From Methanospirillum sp. (GTDB lineage: Archaea; Halobacteriota; Methanomicrobia; Methanomicrobiales; Methanospirillaceae), in the NCBI GenBank assembly GCA_028679485.1, contig JAJRBL010000180.1:1-6335 (forward strand): a stretch of 6,335 nt of DNA. Reading direction: 5' to 3'. Both the position numbers and the translations under genes were made by a program. Under the pieces are notes generated by a model that was not told the DNA's origin, ran no database searches, and saw only the letters and a list, made by a program, of their open reading frames with translations. Shown piece by piece: positions 1 to 6,109 of this stretch. How positions within the stretch are numbered: the stretch's first letter is position 1; each line of letters begins with the position of its first letter.

Positions 1-67
1 ACTGGGCGGGGACCATCAAAACACTTTGTGGACAAGGGGTAAAGACCTCCGGTTTTATGGGGATTGA
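1..67 (+). CDS. Possible C-terminal tail of an upstream gene (unidentified, weak)
   Basis: Read from base 2, the plus strand is open and gives about 21 codons before a TGA at 65-67, ending in a peptide resembling ...NTLWTRGKDLRFYGD. Codon use is plausible for a real gene end, but I do not recognise the family and 21 codons cannot prove coding. Frame 1 also offers a short tail ending at a TAA at 40-42, and frame 3 is open straight into dadD, so the assignment is not secure. If frame 2 is real, its stop falls just inside the longest dadD reading frame and would favour a dadD start downstream of 67 (for example the ATG at 90). No function is proposed. Confidence 0.2.
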   Translation, partial: LGGDHQNTLWTRGKDLRFYGD

Positions 68-1439
68 ACAGGAGACATTCCAGGTACGTATGCAGTCATC
101 ATCTATGCCAGGACATGGCCAGGATTCTGAGATTTTTGGTAAAACCCGCTCTACGCTTATCACCGGAACACTCCTGCCGGAGGGAAAAAGTGCAGACATC
201 TGGTTTGATGAGACCGGTATAATAAGGGAAATAGGAAAGGATATCGGAAAGAAGCACCGGGGCGATGCCGACCAGGTTCTTGACGGGACGGGCACGATCT
301 CAATGCCTGGTCTCGTGAATGCCCATACCCATGCAGCCATGACTCTGCTTAGGGGATATGCGGATGATATGCACCTGCAGCAGTGGTTATCCGAAAAGAT
401 CTGGCCGCTCGAAGCCCATCTCACAGGGGAACACGTGTACTGGGGAACCAGGCTCGCCTGCATGGAGATGATCCGCACCGGAACCGTCGGTTTTAACGAT
501 ATGTACTTCTTCATGGAGGATGCAGCGAGAGCGGTGGATGAATCCGGCCTCCGCGCAGTTCTCGGCCACGGGATAATCACCTTCGGGGATGAGGGGAAGT
601 TCGAGAACGAGATGAAGGCAACGGAGCATCTCGTACAGCATGTGAGGACCCTTGACAGCCCCCTCATAAAGGCGTCGGTTGCACCCCATGCACCATACAC
701 CGTTCCGCCGGCACACCTCTCGGCCTGTGCCGAGTACGGCAGGAATGAGAAGATAATGCTTCATACCCACCTGGCCGAGACGAAGCAGGAGACTGATGAC
801 TGCCAGAAGACATACGGGGTCAGCCCTGCGAAACTTCTCGATCAGAACGGATGCCTCACCGAAAGGACGGTTGCTGCCCATGGATGCTGGCTTTCAGAAG
901 ATGACTGCAGGTTGATCGGGGAAAAAGGCACCCATATCGCCCATAACCCGGTCAGCAACATGAAACTTGCGACCGGGCGGGCAATGCCCTATCACTGGCT
1001 CCGGGATGCAGGGGTAAACATGGGGCTCGGGACAGACGGCTGCTCCTCGAACAACAACCTCGATATGTTCGAAGAGATGAAGACCGCGGCTATCTGCCAG
1101 AAGTTCTTCTGGAACTCAGACACGATGCTTCCTGCCGGGGAAGCACTGGCCATGGGCTCCTCCGGCGGAGCGAAGGCACTCGGCTACCGGGGCGGTGAAC
1201 TGAAGAGAGGAATGCCTGCAGATATCTGCCTTCTCACGCTAAACAGGCCCTCGATGGTTCCCCTCCACAACCCGGTTTCAAACATGGTGTATGCAGCCGG
1301 GTCAGCCAGTGTCGAAACGGTTATCTGTAACGGAAGGGTTCTCATGCACCAGGGATGCATACCAGGCGAGGATGCAGTTATTGCCTGTGCACGTTCCAGT
1401 GCCCTTGATCTCCTGAAACGTGCCGGGGTATCTGAATAA
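57..1439 (+). CDS. dadD: 5'-deoxyadenosine / 5'-methylthioadenosine / S-adenosylhomocysteine deaminase (amidohydrolase)
   Basis: Cytosolic zinc amidohydrolase that removes the 6-amino group of adenosine-type by-products of SAM chemistry (5'-deoxyadenosine, MTA, SAH, adenosine), giving inosine derivatives and ammonia. Numbering from base 57, metal and catalytic motifs are complete: HTH at 90-92, the THLAET block with H238 and catalytic-type E241, H275 in AAHGCW, and D327 in GLGTDGCSSNNN. E119 in WPLEAH matches the substrate-ribose contact of MTA/SAH deaminases. These blocks separate it from guanine deaminases and dihydroorotases. In methanogens SAH may be recycled through S-inosylhomocysteine, which this enzyme would make (family knowledge). 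The start is uncertain: homologous sequence begins near residue 31, and ATGs at 57, 90 and 105 are possible. The ATG at 90 has AGGT just upstream and AGGAG at 70-74, while 57 has no good site. The frame is open to the window edge with no other start codon. The gene abuts convergent cofD. Confidence 0.93.
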   Translation: MGIEQETFQVRMQSSSMPGHGQDSEIFGKTRSTLITGTLLPEGKSADIWFDETGIIREIGKDIGKKHRGDADQVLDGTGTISMPGLVNAHTHAAMTLLRGYADDMHLQQWLSEKIWPLEAHLTGEHVYWGTRLACMEMIRTGTVGFNDMYFFMEDAARAVDESGLRAVLGHGIITFGDEGKFENEMKATEHLVQHVRTLDSPLIKASVAPHAPYTVPPAHLSACAEYGRNEKIMLHTHLAETKQETDDCQKTYGVSPAKLLDQNGCLTERTVAAHGCWLSEDDCRLIGEKGTHIAHNPVSNMKLATGRAMPYHWLRDAGVNMGLGTDGCSSNNNLDMFEEMKTAAICQKFFWNSDTMLPAGEALAMGSSGGAKALGYRGGELKRGMPADICLLTLNRPSMVPLHNPVSNMVYAAGSASVETVICNGRVLMHQGCIPGEDAVIACARSSALDLLKRAGVSE

Positions 1440-2333
1440 TCAGGTATGGGAGAGGATCGCTCTCATGAGATTCCCAGCAATTTCAGGCGTTTTCATGAGG
1501 GTGTCATACCTGGCTGCACCGGGGACATGGACGGGATCCCTGGTATCCTGGATGAACAGGTCCACGATCCCCTCGTACATCTTCATGACCCCGGACGAAT
1601 CTGCCTGGTATCCCATGACCTCCATGAGCTGGCCTGCAGGTCCCGAGACCGGCTGATCACCGATGAAGGGACTGACCGCGATTACTTTTTTCCCCTGAAG
1701 TTCCTCCCTGATCCCGGAACAGGACAGGATCGGGAGGATACTCGTTACCGGGTTGCTCGGGCCGATTATCACGGTCTCTGCTCTCCTGATGGCATCAAGC
1801 GCCCCGGGTGCTGCAGGCGGGCACGGGATCGGATCATGGATGACTGCGGTCAGCGGTATATTTCCCCGGTGTCTGACCCAGTACTCCTGGAAATGCATAT
1901 CCCCGGCGGCCGTCCTGACCAGGGTGGTCCACCGGTCGTTGCTCATGGGGACAATATTGGCTGATATTCCGAGATGTCTGCAGATCTCCCGTGTAACCTC
2001 GGTGAGGGTTAACCCCTTCTCCAGAAGGTCAGCCCTGATGATCTGGAACGCCCGGTCCAGATCACCGATTGAAATGAATGCATCGGGGAGGTATTCCCTG
2101 ATTATCCCGTGGGTGGTGAAGGTATCCCCTGCTATACCCCACCAGGTGGTGGTGTTCAGGATACCGGCGAAGAGGTACGTGACCGTGTCAACATCAGGGG
2201 AGATGTGACCTCCCTGGTACCTGATATCCTCCCCGGTGTTTACAATGACAGATATCTCCGGGTCATCCAAGACTTTCCGTGCGCCCTGGAGGAGTTTTGG
2301 GGTTCCTGTCCCTCCGGAAAGAAAAGTGATCAT
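1440..2333 (-). CDS. cofD: 2-phospho-L-lactate transferase (coenzyme F420 biosynthesis)
   Basis: Cytosolic enzyme of F420 synthesis. It transfers the phospholactyl (or related) moiety from an activated guanylyl donor to the deazaflavin Fo, giving F420-0. The 297-residue product is of normal family length. Recognisable blocks in order: LSGGTGTPKLLQG at 5-17 (nucleotide-binding N-terminus), VNTGED at 31-36, SPDVDTVTYLFAG at 45-57 with the metal-binding-type Asp pair, WWGIAGDTF at 64-72, ISIGDLDRA at 87-95, FQEYWVRHRG at 148-157, GPSNPVTSILPIL at 191-203 and VSPFIGDQPVSGPAG at 220-234. The start is secure because the family begins at M-x-x-LSGGTG. The ATG is preceded by AAAAGG with no gap and lacks a spaced Shine-Dalgarno site, so a leaderless or short-leader mRNA is possible. 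The stop complement is at 1440-1442, directly next to the dadD stop. F420 is the main hydride carrier of methanogens, so the gene is expected to be housekeeping. No other cof gene lies in the window. Confidence 0.96.
   Translation of the reverse strand: MITFLSGGTGTPKLLQGARKVLDDPEISVIVNTGEDIRYQGGHISPDVDTVTYLFAGILNTTTWWGIAGDTFTTHGIIREYLPDAFISIGDLDRAFQIIRADLLEKGLTLTEVTREICRHLGISANIVPMSNDRWTTLVRTAAGDMHFQEYWVRHRGNIPLTAVIHDPIPCPPAAPGALDAIRRAETVIIGPSNPVTSILPILSCSGIREELQGKKVIAVSPFIGDQPVSGPAGQLMEVMGYQADSSGVMKMYEGIVDLFIQDTRDPVHVPGAARYDTLMKTPEIAGNLMRAILSHT
1686..1691 (+). terminator. U6 tract, possible distal terminator for dadD
   Basis: There is no T-tract near the dadD stop. The first plus-strand T-run I noticed downstream is T6 here, about 250 bases beyond the stop and inside cofD on the opposite strand. 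Archaeal termination can depend on U-tracts alone, so the dadD mRNA could end here, but a single T6 inside coding sequence may be chance. Confidence 0.2.
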
Positions 2334-2340
2334 CCTTTTC

Positions 2341-2347
2341 TATTTTA
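2341..2347 (+). promoter_or_regulatory. Candidate TATA box for the HD-domain gene
   Basis: TATTTTA lies in an otherwise G+C-rich stretch between cofD and the HD gene. The usual archaeal box-to-start distance of roughly 25-27 bases puts transcription initiation near 2370. This leaves a leader of about 10 bases before the ATG at 2380 and would exclude the in-frame ATG at 2362. No clear BRE was seen upstream. Confidence 0.3.
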
Positions 2348-2379
2348 CCCTTCAGGATCATATGAGATGCGGGGGCTCG

Positions 2380-3582
2380 ATGAAGGCGATAAAGGATCCG
2401 GTCCATGGGTATATCAACGTAGAATCCTCGCTTCTGCCGCTTCTTGATACCCCGGAGGTTCAGCGTCTCAGGTATATCAGGCAGCTCGGTTTCTCCTTTT
2501 TGGTCTACCCGGGCGCACATCATACCCGGTTTGAACATTCGCTCGGTACCATGCATCTTGCAAAGACCCTCTCGCGGGGACTCGATCTTCCCGGGTATGA
2601 ACAGGTACTGGTGACGTCTGCAGCATTGCTCCATGATATCGGTCACGGCCCTTTTTCCCATGCTATTGAGACCCTTTCACGGGAGATTCTGGGACGCCAG
2701 CATACCGATGTCCTTGACCGGTTGTCAGGGGGAGATCTTGGCCCTGTGCTTGAAAAGGCAGGGGTGAATCCTGAGGAGGTATTCCGGCTGATAGACGGGA
2801 CCCACCCCCTCTCCGGGATCATCCACGGGGATCTTGACGTGGACCGGATGGACTATCTTCTTCGCGATGCCCACTACACGGGGGTTCCCTACGGAACCGT
2901 CGATGCAACACGCCTGATACGATCGATGAACCTCTCAGGCAGAAAGATAATCCTCGATGAATCAGGGATCCAGGCGGCCGAATCACTTCTTATAGCCCGT
3001 ACCCTCATGCGTTCCTCGGTATACTACCATCATGTCAGCAGGATTGCAGAGAAGATGTTCACTCTTGCGGTGCACGAGTATATCAGGCCTGATCCCCCGG
3101 ATATCCTTCCCGGTATGCTGCTCCTGGATGATGCGGCATGCATGCAGACCCTCCTCCATGCAGAAAACCCGGTGGTCTCCCGCCTTTCGAAGGATCTGTA
3201 CAGGAGGCATCTCTATAAACGGGCATTATACGTGGGAAAGGAGCAGGTGAGGGAGGTGGCCAGCCTTACTTCGGAGTCTTTTCCCGAGGAACGAAAATTT
3301 GCCGAAGAGATAGCCAGAACAGCCGGTGTACATCCCAGTGATGTGCTCGTCGATATCCCGGGATTTCCCCGTGATATCTGGATGGAAGTCCAGGTAAAAG
3401 GCAGGAGTTCCCTTCTTCCCCTGGAGAAGGTATCACCCCTGGTTACCACCCTCAACGAGACGAGGCGGAGCCAGTGGCGTCTCGGGGTGTATGCCCCCGA
3501 ACCGCTCGTCGATGTCGTCTCTCAGGCAGCACGTTCTGTCCTGAATATCAGGCCGTATACCCGGCAGGAACACCTGGTATAG
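2380..3582 (+). CDS. HD-domain phosphohydrolase, SAMHD1 / dNTP triphosphohydrolase-like (COG1078 type)
   Basis: Predicted cytosolic metal-dependent phosphohydrolase of 400 residues. Numbering from 2380: KDPVHGYI at 5-12, HTRFEHSLG at 48-56 with metal-ligand H53, LLHDIGHGPFSH at 83-94 with the H85-D86 pair plus H89 and H94, and GDLDVDRMDYLLRDAHYTG at 150-168, where D155 matches the fourth metal ligand. These align motif for motif with SAMHD1 (H167, H206-D207, H210, H215, D311), so the active site looks complete. Family members include dNTPases, but many are uncharacterised, so dNTP hydrolysis is inferred. The C-terminal 200 residues are typical of the family and carry no extra domain; there is no SAM domain. 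The frame is open back to 2236 inside cofD. I chose the ATG at 2380 because the family begins at M-K-x-I-K-D-P-V-H-G; the ATG at 2362 would add six residues. It is divergent from cofD and convergent with the transducer gene. Confidence 0.9.
   Translation: MKAIKDPVHGYINVESSLLPLLDTPEVQRLRYIRQLGFSFLVYPGAHHTRFEHSLGTMHLAKTLSRGLDLPGYEQVLVTSAALLHDIGHGPFSHAIETLSREILGRQHTDVLDRLSGGDLGPVLEKAGVNPEEVFRLIDGTHPLSGIIHGDLDVDRMDYLLRDAHYTGVPYGTVDATRLIRSMNLSGRKIILDESGIQAAESLLIARTLMRSSVYYHHVSRIAEKMFTLAVHEYIRPDPPDILPGMLLLDDAACMQTLLHAENPVVSRLSKDLYRRHLYKRALYVGKEQVREVASLTSESFPEERKFAEEIARTAGVHPSDVLVDIPGFPRDIWMEVQVKGRSSLLPLEKVSPLVTTLNETRRSQWRLGVYAPEPLVDVVSQAARSVLNIRPYTRQEHLV
2387..2395 (-). promoter_or_regulatory. Candidate TATA box for cofD, inside the HD coding sequence
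   Basis: On the minus strand this reads CCTTTATCG, the best TATA-like match in the right range upstream of cofD. It predicts a start near 2365 and a leader of about 30 bases. It overlaps the first codons of the divergent HD gene. The match is weak. Confidence 0.2.
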
Positions 3583-3633
3583 ACGATAAATACCTGTCGG
3601 GAGGAGACGGAGAATGTGCCTGTCTGCTCTCGT

Positions 3634-3648
3634 ATTTTATAAAAAAAA
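3634..3648 (-). terminator. U8 terminator of the chemotaxis transducer gene
   Basis: On the minus strand, nine bases after the TAA of the transducer gene, there is a run of eight T (3648 to 3641) followed by ATAAAAT. Such U-tracts are typical archaeal terminators. On the plus strand the same spot offers only TTTT (3635-3638) for the convergent HD gene. The 75-base spacer between the two stops holds nothing else I can identify. Confidence 0.6.
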
Positions 3649-3657
3649 GGGAACAGG

Positions 3658-5889
3658 TTACCGGTTCAGCCGAGAGATCGATTCACTGATCCTGGAAGCA
3701 ATAACCGACAGTTCTCCGATTATGGATGATACCTGGTTGAGCGATACCGAGGACTCTTCCGAGGCAGAAGCCGATCCCACCGCCTCCCTGGCAGTCTCGG
3801 CAGACATGGTTTTTACCTCTGATACACTCGCTGTTATCTCCTCCACGGAAGCTGCCTCCTCTTCCGAGAGGCTGGCCACTTCGGTCATATGGAGTGAGAT
3901 CTCTTCAACCTGGCCGGCAATGGTATGGAAGAACCTGATGGTGTCGGTAATTGCGGCAGATCCCTTTGAAACCTCCGTGTTCGCCTGGTTCATCGCTATT
4001 GCAGCACGTTCTGACTGGCGCTGGAGTGAACTGATGATCTTTGCAATATTCTCTGCAGAACCCTGGGATTCCTGGGCAAGTGCCTTGACTTCGTTGGCCA
4101 CCACGGCAAATCCCATGCCTGCATCTCCTGCCCGTGCAGCCTCGATGGCTGCATTGAGTGCCAGGAGATTTGTCTGGTCTGCGATATCACCGATGATCTC
4201 CACGATTTTGTTTATCTCGTTCATCTGCTCCCTGATCTCGGTAATAATCGTACCGACATCATTGACCGCACCATTGATCGCCTGAATCCCGGTTTCAGCC
4301 ACTGCAGCCTGCTCAACACCCTGGGTCGAGGTACTGTTCGCATCCAGGGAGAGCCTGCTTACTACTTCGACCTTCGCGGCAACGGTCGAGACCGAGGTAT
4401 TCAGTTCCTCCATGGCGGTCAGGACCTGCTCAACCGACCTGACACTGTTGTCCGCGTTCATGCTTACCACGGATGAACTCTGGGCAATAGAGGCCGCACC
4501 TGCGGTGATCTCTTCAATACTTGCTGCAGCCTCTTCAGAGGATGCCGAGAGAACCTGTACCTGTTCGGAGACATCACGGATGGCTTTTGACAACTCTATG
4601 CCGATGGTGTTCAGACCTTCCTTCAGGGCGATGAGATCCCCTTTTGTTACCACCTGTTCGTCAAACCGTGCAGAGAAATTCGCCCTGGAGAAGAGATCGG
4701 CAACCCGTAACGCCTCGCTTAAGGGGGTGGTGATTGCGTCGAGCATATTGTTGATCCCGGCGATGATATCCCGGAATGCACCGACAAACATGGCTGTATC
4801 TCCTCTCTTCTGCAGCCTGCCCTCTTCTGCTTCGGTAATCAGGTTCCGAACCTCTCCCATGATGGAGGTGATGGTAGTGATCAGTTGGCTGAGAGCCATC
4901 GATATCTCATCATGCTCATCTTTTGGAACAACCGTAACCGAGAGATCGCCCTCCGCGACCTTCTTTAACGCTGCCAAAACGGTGAACTGAAGATTATTCG
5001 AGAATTCATCCATTTCACGTGCGAGAATTCCGATCTCATCGTCTCGGCTGATGTTCAGCCGTTCCGAGAGGTGCCCTCTTCCCATCTCTGATATCATCCT
5101 GGCTGCCTGCTCCAGGGGTGCCGTGGTGTTTCCTGAGAACGAGATTCCTATCGCGATAACGACGACAATCGTCAGTATTGCGACGATGATGATGAGAATG
5201 ATCGTCTGCTGGATGGATCCTGCTATCGCTGATACGAGTCCCTGGTTCTCTATCCGGAGTTTCGTCTCCAGCTCACGTGAAGGAGCCAGGAATTCGTCGA
5301 TATATGCCGTGATGGCGGTCTCAAGACGGACACCATCTTTGGTTGTTCCGTTCACGGGGAAATAACTGATGAACTTGTTCCGGTATGTTCCGTCCGTCTC
5401 CTTGAATTTATAATACCCTGATGCCGGGTTTCCGCCTTTTATCTTTACGACGATATCATACAGTTCAGGCGAATCGTTCCTGTATGCCTCGTATGATCCC
5501 CCCTCCTTGGATTTTGTCGAGTGCATGAGGTTTTTAAACCCGATCGGGTCACCGAGGACACTGTACCCCTGCGTTCCCACCGGCTGGACTGCTATGGCAC
5601 GAAACTTCGGATCCTTGGAGAGATCCTGCCACGTCATCTCCGGATGGACAGCGAGATAGATCTCTAGTTCCTTCGCGATCGCCTGGGATTTCTCTATGAT
5701 GTTATCCTCTGCGAGAGTCGTAAGTGCCTCGGTCGACATGGTTATCGACTCGTTACCGATCTCCTGTACCTTGACATCGGTCATACTGCTGATGGACTGC
5801 AGACTTACAATTCCGATTGCTCCGATTATTACCAATGGAATAACTGAAAGTCCAAGCATCGTCAGAATAAGACGGTTTTTAAACTGCAT
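3658..5889 (-). CDS. Methyl-accepting chemotaxis protein with Cache-like sensor and poly-HAMP region
   Basis: Membrane transducer expected to control CheA/CheW from an extracellular signal. A short basic N-terminus leads into TM1 (about 8-30). Residues 31-227 form one extracytoplasmic domain with Cache/PDC character, including the [15 protein letters not shown] block at 100-114 common in methanogen sensors; the ligand is unknown. TM2 spans about 228-250. HAMP 1 (about 251-303) has the DEIG signature at 284-287. A second HAMP-like unit (306-347, [18 protein letters not shown]) and two divergent ones (about 348-386 and 392-432) follow. The signalling domain (about 433-743) has the conserved tip [20 protein letters not shown] near 569-588 and GFAVVANEV after it. 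About 154 residues on each side of D589 suggest the 44-heptad class. Candidate methylation pairs are E452/E453, E459/E460, E494/E495, E676/E677 and E683/E684. It ends at SRLNR with no CheR-tethering pentapeptide. No che gene lies in the window. Confidence 0.94.
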   Translation of the reverse strand: MQFKNRLILTMLGLSVIPLVIIGAIGIVSLQSISSMTDVKVQEIGNESITMSTEALTTLAEDNIIEKSQAIAKELEIYLAVHPEMTWQDLSKDPKFRAIAVQPVGTQGYSVLGDPIGFKNLMHSTKSKEGGSYEAYRNDSPELYDIVVKIKGGNPASGYYKFKETDGTYRNKFISYFPVNGTTKDGVRLETAITAYIDEFLAPSRELETKLRIENQGLVSAIAGSIQQTIILIIIVAILTIVVVIAIGISFSGNTTAPLEQAARMISEMGRGHLSERLNISRDDEIGILAREMDEFSNNLQFTVLAALKKVAEGDLSVTVVPKDEHDEISMALSQLITTITSIMGEVRNLITEAEEGRLQKRGDTAMFVGAFRDIIAGINNMLDAITTPLSEALRVADLFSRANFSARFDEQVVTKGDLIALKEGLNTIGIELSKAIRDVSEQVQVLSASSEEAAASIEEITAGAASIAQSSSVVSMNADNSVRSVEQVLTAMEELNTSVSTVAAKVEVVSRLSLDANSTSTQGVEQAAVAETGIQAINGAVNDVGTIITEIREQMNEINKIVEIIGDIADQTNLLALNAAIEAARAGDAGMGFAVVANEVKALAQESQGSAENIAKIISSLQRQSERAAIAMNQANTEVSKGSAAITDTIRFFHTIAGQVEEISLHMTEVASLSEEEAASVEEITASVSEVKTMSAETAREAVGSASASEESSVSLNQVSSIIGELSVIASRISESISRLNR

Positions 5890-5895
5890 GCAATA

Positions 5896-5903
5896 CCCCC
5901 CCC
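5896..5903 (-). promoter_or_regulatory. G8 tract at the ribosome-binding position of the transducer gene
   Basis: The minus strand reads AAGGGGGGGG then TATTGC and the ATG at 5889. The position, six bases from the start codon, is that of a Shine-Dalgarno site, but the sequence is a pure G homopolymer rather than GGAGGTG. It can pair only partly with the pyrimidine-rich 16S tail. Homopolymers of this length are prone to slippage, which here would change leader length and not the reading frame. Confidence 0.5.
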
Positions 5904-5906
5904 TTA

Positions 5907-5927
5907 CCGGGTTTCACGTTAACCCGG
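5907..5927 (-). repeat. 7-bp inverted repeat (hairpin) in the transducer leader
   Basis: CCGGGTT at 5907-5913 is perfectly complementary to AACCCGG at 5921-5927, with a 7-base loop. In the mRNA the stem would end three bases before the G8 tract, so it sits immediately upstream of the ribosome-binding position. It could be a leader hairpin influencing translation, or a DNA-level operator half-site pair. With seven perfect pairs, mostly G-C, it should be stable. Confidence 0.5.
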
Positions 5928-5935
5928 AAGTTCAC

Positions 5936-5947
5936 ATCTGATCAGAT
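5936..5947. promoter_or_regulatory. 12-bp perfect palindrome near the predicted transcription start, candidate operator
   Basis: ATCTGATCAGAT is a perfect 12-base palindrome. If the TATA box at 5961-5968 is right, the palindrome covers the predicted start site near 5938, a usual place for archaeal repressor binding. The regulator is unknown. A 12-base palindrome can also arise by chance. Confidence 0.35.
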
Positions 5948-5960
5948 ATGGTAAAACTAA

Positions 5961-5968
5961 CATATAGG
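5961..5968 (-). promoter_or_regulatory. Candidate TATA box for the transducer gene
   Basis: The minus strand reads CCTATATG here. Initiation about 26 bases downstream, near 5938, would give a leader of roughly 49 bases holding the hairpin and the G8 tract. An alternative box, CGTTTATACGC on the minus strand at 5997-6007, lies further upstream and would give a leader of nearly 90 bases. No clear BRE marks either one. Confidence 0.35.
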
Positions 5969-6101
5969 CAACCAAGTTCATAAGGCCATCGGATCAGCGT
6001 ATAAACGATACATAATTGCTTCATATGCACAGTATTGTACAGGAAGTGCGACGCAGAAGAAATGATCGCCGTTACATTCGGTGAGTCCTGTCACGAGGCT
6101 G

Positions 6102-6108
6102 AAAAAAA
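6102..6108 (-). terminator. U7 terminator of the surface-protein gene
   Basis: On the minus strand, seven T residues follow one base after the TAA stop of the partial gene at 6110. An immediate U-tract is a typical archaeal termination signal. It separates this transcript from the transducer gene about 210 bases further on. Confidence 0.5.
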
Positions 6109-6109
6109 G

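Noticed and set aside
387..881. 164-residue minus-strand reading frame opposite dadD
   Set aside because: It is antisense to the conserved deaminase core and has no recognisable motif.
1446..1964. 172-residue plus-strand reading frame opposite cofD
   Set aside because: It is a shadow of cofD, whose family motifs run across the whole region. The antisense product is rich in Asp, Arg and Gly with no recognisable domain.
2236..2379. Upstream extension of the HD gene to an ATG inside cofD
   Set aside because: The added residues are antisense to the conserved cofD N-terminus, and the HD family starts at the MKAIKDPVHG block, so the long form is not credible.
3560..3600. Possible hairpin terminator after the HD gene (GTAT ... 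ATAC around 3577-3593)
   Set aside because: Only four base pairs match and no T-tract follows directly, so it is too weak to list.
3614..4285. 223-residue plus-strand reading frame opposite the 3' part of the transducer gene
   Set aside because: It is antisense to the most conserved part of the signalling domain. Its composition (Ser, Ala, Ile, Thr rich) mirrors the Ala/Glu/Ser-rich coiled coil on the true strand, and it shows no family motif.
5890..6109. Small gene, tRNA or other RNA gene in the 220-base spacer
   Set aside because: No tRNA-like cloverleaf, no open frame of note and no kink-turn motifs were seen. The contents are explained as promoter, palindrome, hairpin, ribosome site and terminator.
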